Shown here: positions 14,691 to 16,365 of the stretch, piece after piece
Numbering within the stretch: the stretch's first letter is position 1
Layout: each line of letters begins with the position of its first letter
From: Spirochaetaceae bacterium
GTDB taxonomy: Bacteria; Spirochaetota; Spirochaetia; Treponematales; Breznakiellaceae
Direction of reading: 5' to 3'
NCBI GenBank assembly: GCA_031269165.1
Contig: JAISZQ010000185.1
Coordinates: 1-16,365 of the forward strand
Length of the DNA: 16,365 nt
Position numbers and translations under genes: made by a program
The notes under the pieces: model-generated
The model's input: the letters and a program-made list of their open reading frames with translations, nothing else
Told to the model about the DNA's origin: nothing
Database searches by the model: none

Positions 14691-15260
14691 CGCACCTTGC
14701 TTTTCGCGGGTAGCCCTCGTCCGTGGCCGCCACCCGGCCGTGTTGCGGAGGTTGTCTGTAACGCTGATCCGGTGGCGGCGGTGGGACGGGGGCGGTGGGG
14801 TTGCGGGGGATTTCCCGTCTCCACCACAGCGGAGGCTGTCCCCAACCGTTGGTTTTGTCTCATTTCCATGCTCCGCCGCGTGTTTTCCGCCGCGCCCCGC
14901 CGAAGCACATCCCTTCCACCTCGGTTTCCCGACATAACTGCCTGGTTACCCCGCCGTAACGCCCAATCGCAGCGGTAAAACGCCGGTTTTGCGGCCTGTG
15001 GCGTGACCCTATGGGTAGGCCTCTCCTGTGGCCGCATTCGGGCTGTGTTGCCGAGGCTGGTTACAAGGTCGTTTTCGCCGTTAGGCGGGGGCTCCGGGGC
15101 TGATTAGCCGGGTGGAAACGCCGGACTGGGCGGGTTTTTGATCGAAAAACTCATTTTTGCCGCCCATACACCCAGCCTCAGGCTGTCCCAAGTCAGCGTG
15201 TAGCCCCGCCTCCCCCGAAACATAAGCGCGCCTCCTCACGGCGGAATAGAGAAGAGATAT
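14691..15260. other. GC-rich non-coding stretch with a degenerate duplicated segment
   Basis: No credible gene is seen; open frames on both strands look like artefacts of GC richness. The segments 14708-14761 and 15013-15066 are clearly related: both begin GGGTAG, share GTGGCCGC, then a G/C-rich block, GTGTTGC and GAGG. A later shared motif, AGGCTGTCCC, occurs at about 14831 and 15179, so the duplicated unit may span about 150 bp or more. TGGGCGG (15127-15133) pairs with CCGCCCA (15160-15166), enclosing GTTTTT-GATCG-AAAAAC (15134-15150). No clear terminator follows pdxA2. Confidence 0.45.
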
Positions 15261-15277
15261 TAATGCGAATCAAGGGT
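15261..15277 (+). repeat. Left inverted repeat of the IS982-like element
   Basis: TAATGCGAATCAAGGGT matches the complement of the right repeat at 16 of 17 positions. It contains the transposase stop codon (TGA on the minus strand at 15272-15270). Confidence 0.75.
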
Positions 15278-16134
15278 AGAAAGCGGCGACGGCGAGTCTG
15301 GCAAAGATAAAGGCGACAAGGCCGTTTTCAGAGCGGACCTTCGAGGCGAACTGGATACGCGTCTTTTCGTTAAGCCGGTTAAAGAATGACTCTATGGCCT
15401 GTCTTGTCTGCGGAACAAGCTGGGAAAAATAATGGTCCGCGCACTTGAGATACTGCCGGCCTTTTTCAAGCTTAACCGGGGCATACATCCGTATTCCCCG
15501 TTTTTCCAGTTCTTCCTGCCATTGCCCGCTACCATACGCTTTGTCCGCAAAAGCAGTGATGTTGTAAACGGACAACAGCATTTCCTTTGCCGCGCTTATA
15601 TCGCTTTCGTTTGCCGGAGTAACCTCTGCCGCCATCATATTTGGCAGGGTATGGTATACCTTCTGCCCTACCACATGGACTTTAACGCCATAATACCATT
15701 TATTCTGTGAGGCGCAGTAACTTTTCGCGCACAGTCCCGGCGCAACCCGCGCGGTCCCGCTCCTTTTTTCATTCGCGGCAAAGACAGGCAGGGAATCAAT
15801 CAGGAAGGCGCTGCCGGGGCCGGGCGCGCGGCCGCTTATGAGCGGGCCGCACAGTTCTTTGAACGCCCCGGACAGCCCGCATATACGGTAATTAAACGCC
15901 TGGTAACTGGGCAGACGCGGAAACCATCCCGGAAAATAGTCCCTGACAACCGTACGCGGCCTTCACCGTAAACATCCCCTCGTATATCCCAAAAAGGTAT
16001 ATCGTCACGCGTTCGCTGCCAGTGAAAAGAGGCCGGCAGTTGTTGCTCATCCGCTGCGCTTCCGCCGCCAGTACGGTATCATAGTAACGGCAGACGGCAC
16101 AGTAAAGTTCTATCAATTTAATTGCTTTTAACAT
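15270..16134 (-). pseudogene. IS982-like DDE transposase, frameshifted
   Basis: The N-terminal part (ATG at 16134, MLKAIKLIELYCAVCRYYD) is read in one frame to a stop near 15892. Family-like sequence changes frame around 15950-15960: YFPGWFPRLPSYQAFNYR continues in the next frame without interruption to 15270. Joined, the protein would be about 288 residues, a normal length for the family. The DDE residues are visible in LIDSLPV, FADKAYG and AIESFFNRL. In the second frame a stop (TGA) lies just upstream, so the two frames overlap only within about 15968-15892. There is no slippery heptamer at the junction, so a disabling one-base change is more likely than programmed frameshifting. IS982 is my best family call; another IS5-superfamily group is possible. 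Confidence 0.8.
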
Positions 16135-16180
16135 GGTAATTAAATCTTACCACTTCTGTGCCGTTTGTTTCTATCGTTCA

Positions 16181-16197
16181 ACCCTTGATTCGTATTA
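16181..16197 (-). repeat. Right inverted repeat of the IS982-like element
   Basis: ACCCTTGATTCGTATTA on the plus strand, partner of 15261-15277. It lies 46 bp upstream of the transposase start codon, a place where such elements keep their promoter. Confidence 0.75.
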
Positions 16198-16227
16198 CTA
16201 GTAGATAGATTAGACTAAAGCAAATAG

Positions 16228-16258
16228 TATAAAATAGCTCTATTACCTGCGGGAGGGG
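16228..16258 (+). promoter_or_regulatory. Candidate -10 box and ribosome binding site of the IS630-type transposase
   Basis: TATAAA (16228-16233) is a plausible -10; the -35 is weak (TAGATT at 16206-16211, spacing 16). GGGAGGGG (16251-16258) lies eight bases before the ATG at 16267. Confidence 0.4.
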
Positions 16259-16266
16259 TATAACAG

Positions 16267-16365
16267 ATGAGGACGAAAATCTATCGGGTTCGATTGACGG
16301 CGGAAGAAAAGAAAAAGCTTGAGGATATAGTAAGCAAAGGGGTCCATCCGGCCCGGGAAGTACGG
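16267..16365 (+). CDS. IS630-family transposase, N-terminal fragment cut by the window edge
   Basis: 33 codons from an ATG with a good ribosome binding site encode MRTKIYRVRLTAEEKK, then LEDIVSKG and HPARE. This matches the usual opening of IS630-type transposases (VRLTEEER...L...ISKGKHPAR...), the start of their helix-turn-helix DNA-binding region. The catalytic domain lies beyond the window. It sits 69 bp from the right repeat of the IS982-like element, so two elements abut here; whether one inserted into the other's flank cannot be decided. Confidence 0.7.
   Translation, partial: MRTKIYRVRLTAEEKKKLEDIVSKGVHPAREVR

Larger units (their letters stand above)
15261..16197 (-). mobile_element. 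IS982-like insertion sequence with inactivated transposase
   Basis: A 937-bp element bounded by 17-bp inverted repeats with one mismatch: TAATGCGAATCAAGGGT (15261-15277) and ACCCTTGATTCGTATTA (16181-16197). It contains a single minus-strand transposase gene whose stop codon lies in the left repeat. Size and gene content fit a small DDE-type IS. No convincing target-site duplication is seen; TATTA occurs at both ends but overlaps the repeats. Confidence 0.78.

Noticed and set aside
14687..15037. 116-codon minus-strand and 93-codon plus-strand frames downstream of pdxA2
   Set aside because: No domain, no ribosome binding site, biased composition, and they overlap the duplicated non-coding segment.
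15251..16210. Target-site duplication around the IS982-like element
   Set aside because: Only TATTA is common to both ends, and it overlaps the inverted repeats; the flanks proper do not match.

Overview
This window looks like an accessory region of a bacterial chromosome. It is rich in dispersed repeats, insertion sequences and small hairpins, with mixed base composition: an AT-rich left end, moderate GC in the helicase/methylase genes and GC-rich metabolic genes on the right. The GTCATTGCGA...GAAGCAATCCAG repeats, the NHL-repeat protein and the IS content resemble host-associated Treponema-like spirochetes. That placement is an impression from sequence style, not a proof.

Region 1 (1-8090, minus strand) is a tightly coupled three-gene operon. 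It encodes a PLD-nuclease/SNF2-type helicase, a large Eco57I-type adenine methyltransferase (start overlaps the helicase stop as TAATG), and a YobI/KAP-like membrane P-loop NTPase (start overlaps the methylase stop as ATGA). The NTPase has lost most of its C-terminus, apparently to an IS21-like element entering from the left edge. The set looks like a restriction/phage-defence island related to, but not matching, class 1 DISARM. A modular hairpin repeat is inserted in frame in the helicase gene, and the same element, much expanded, lies in an intergenic region 5.4 kb away.

Region 2 (8090-11260) holds paired and half copies of the GTCATTGCGA repeat, a 5'-truncated NHL beta-propeller gene, a rhomboid protease gene (possibly leaderless), and about 1 kb of non-coding DNA packed with short perfect palindromes. 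No credible gene lies in 8090-8600 or 10326-11327.

Region 3 (11260-14690, plus strand) is a sugar-acid catabolic cassette behind a consensus sigma70 promoter (TTGACA-17-TATAAT). It encodes a KdgT-family permease, a four-carbon acid sugar kinase (DUF1537, DtnK-like) and a PdxA2-like dehydrogenase. Kinase plus PdxA2 is the known D-threonate route: phosphorylation at C4, then oxidation and decarboxylation to dihydroxyacetone phosphate. A 10-bp palindrome over the start point is a candidate GntR-type operator.

Region 4 (14691-16365) is a GC-rich non-coding stretch with a degenerate duplicated segment, then an IS982-like element (17-bp inverted repeats, frameshifted transposase), then the start of an IS630-type transposase gene that runs off the right edge.
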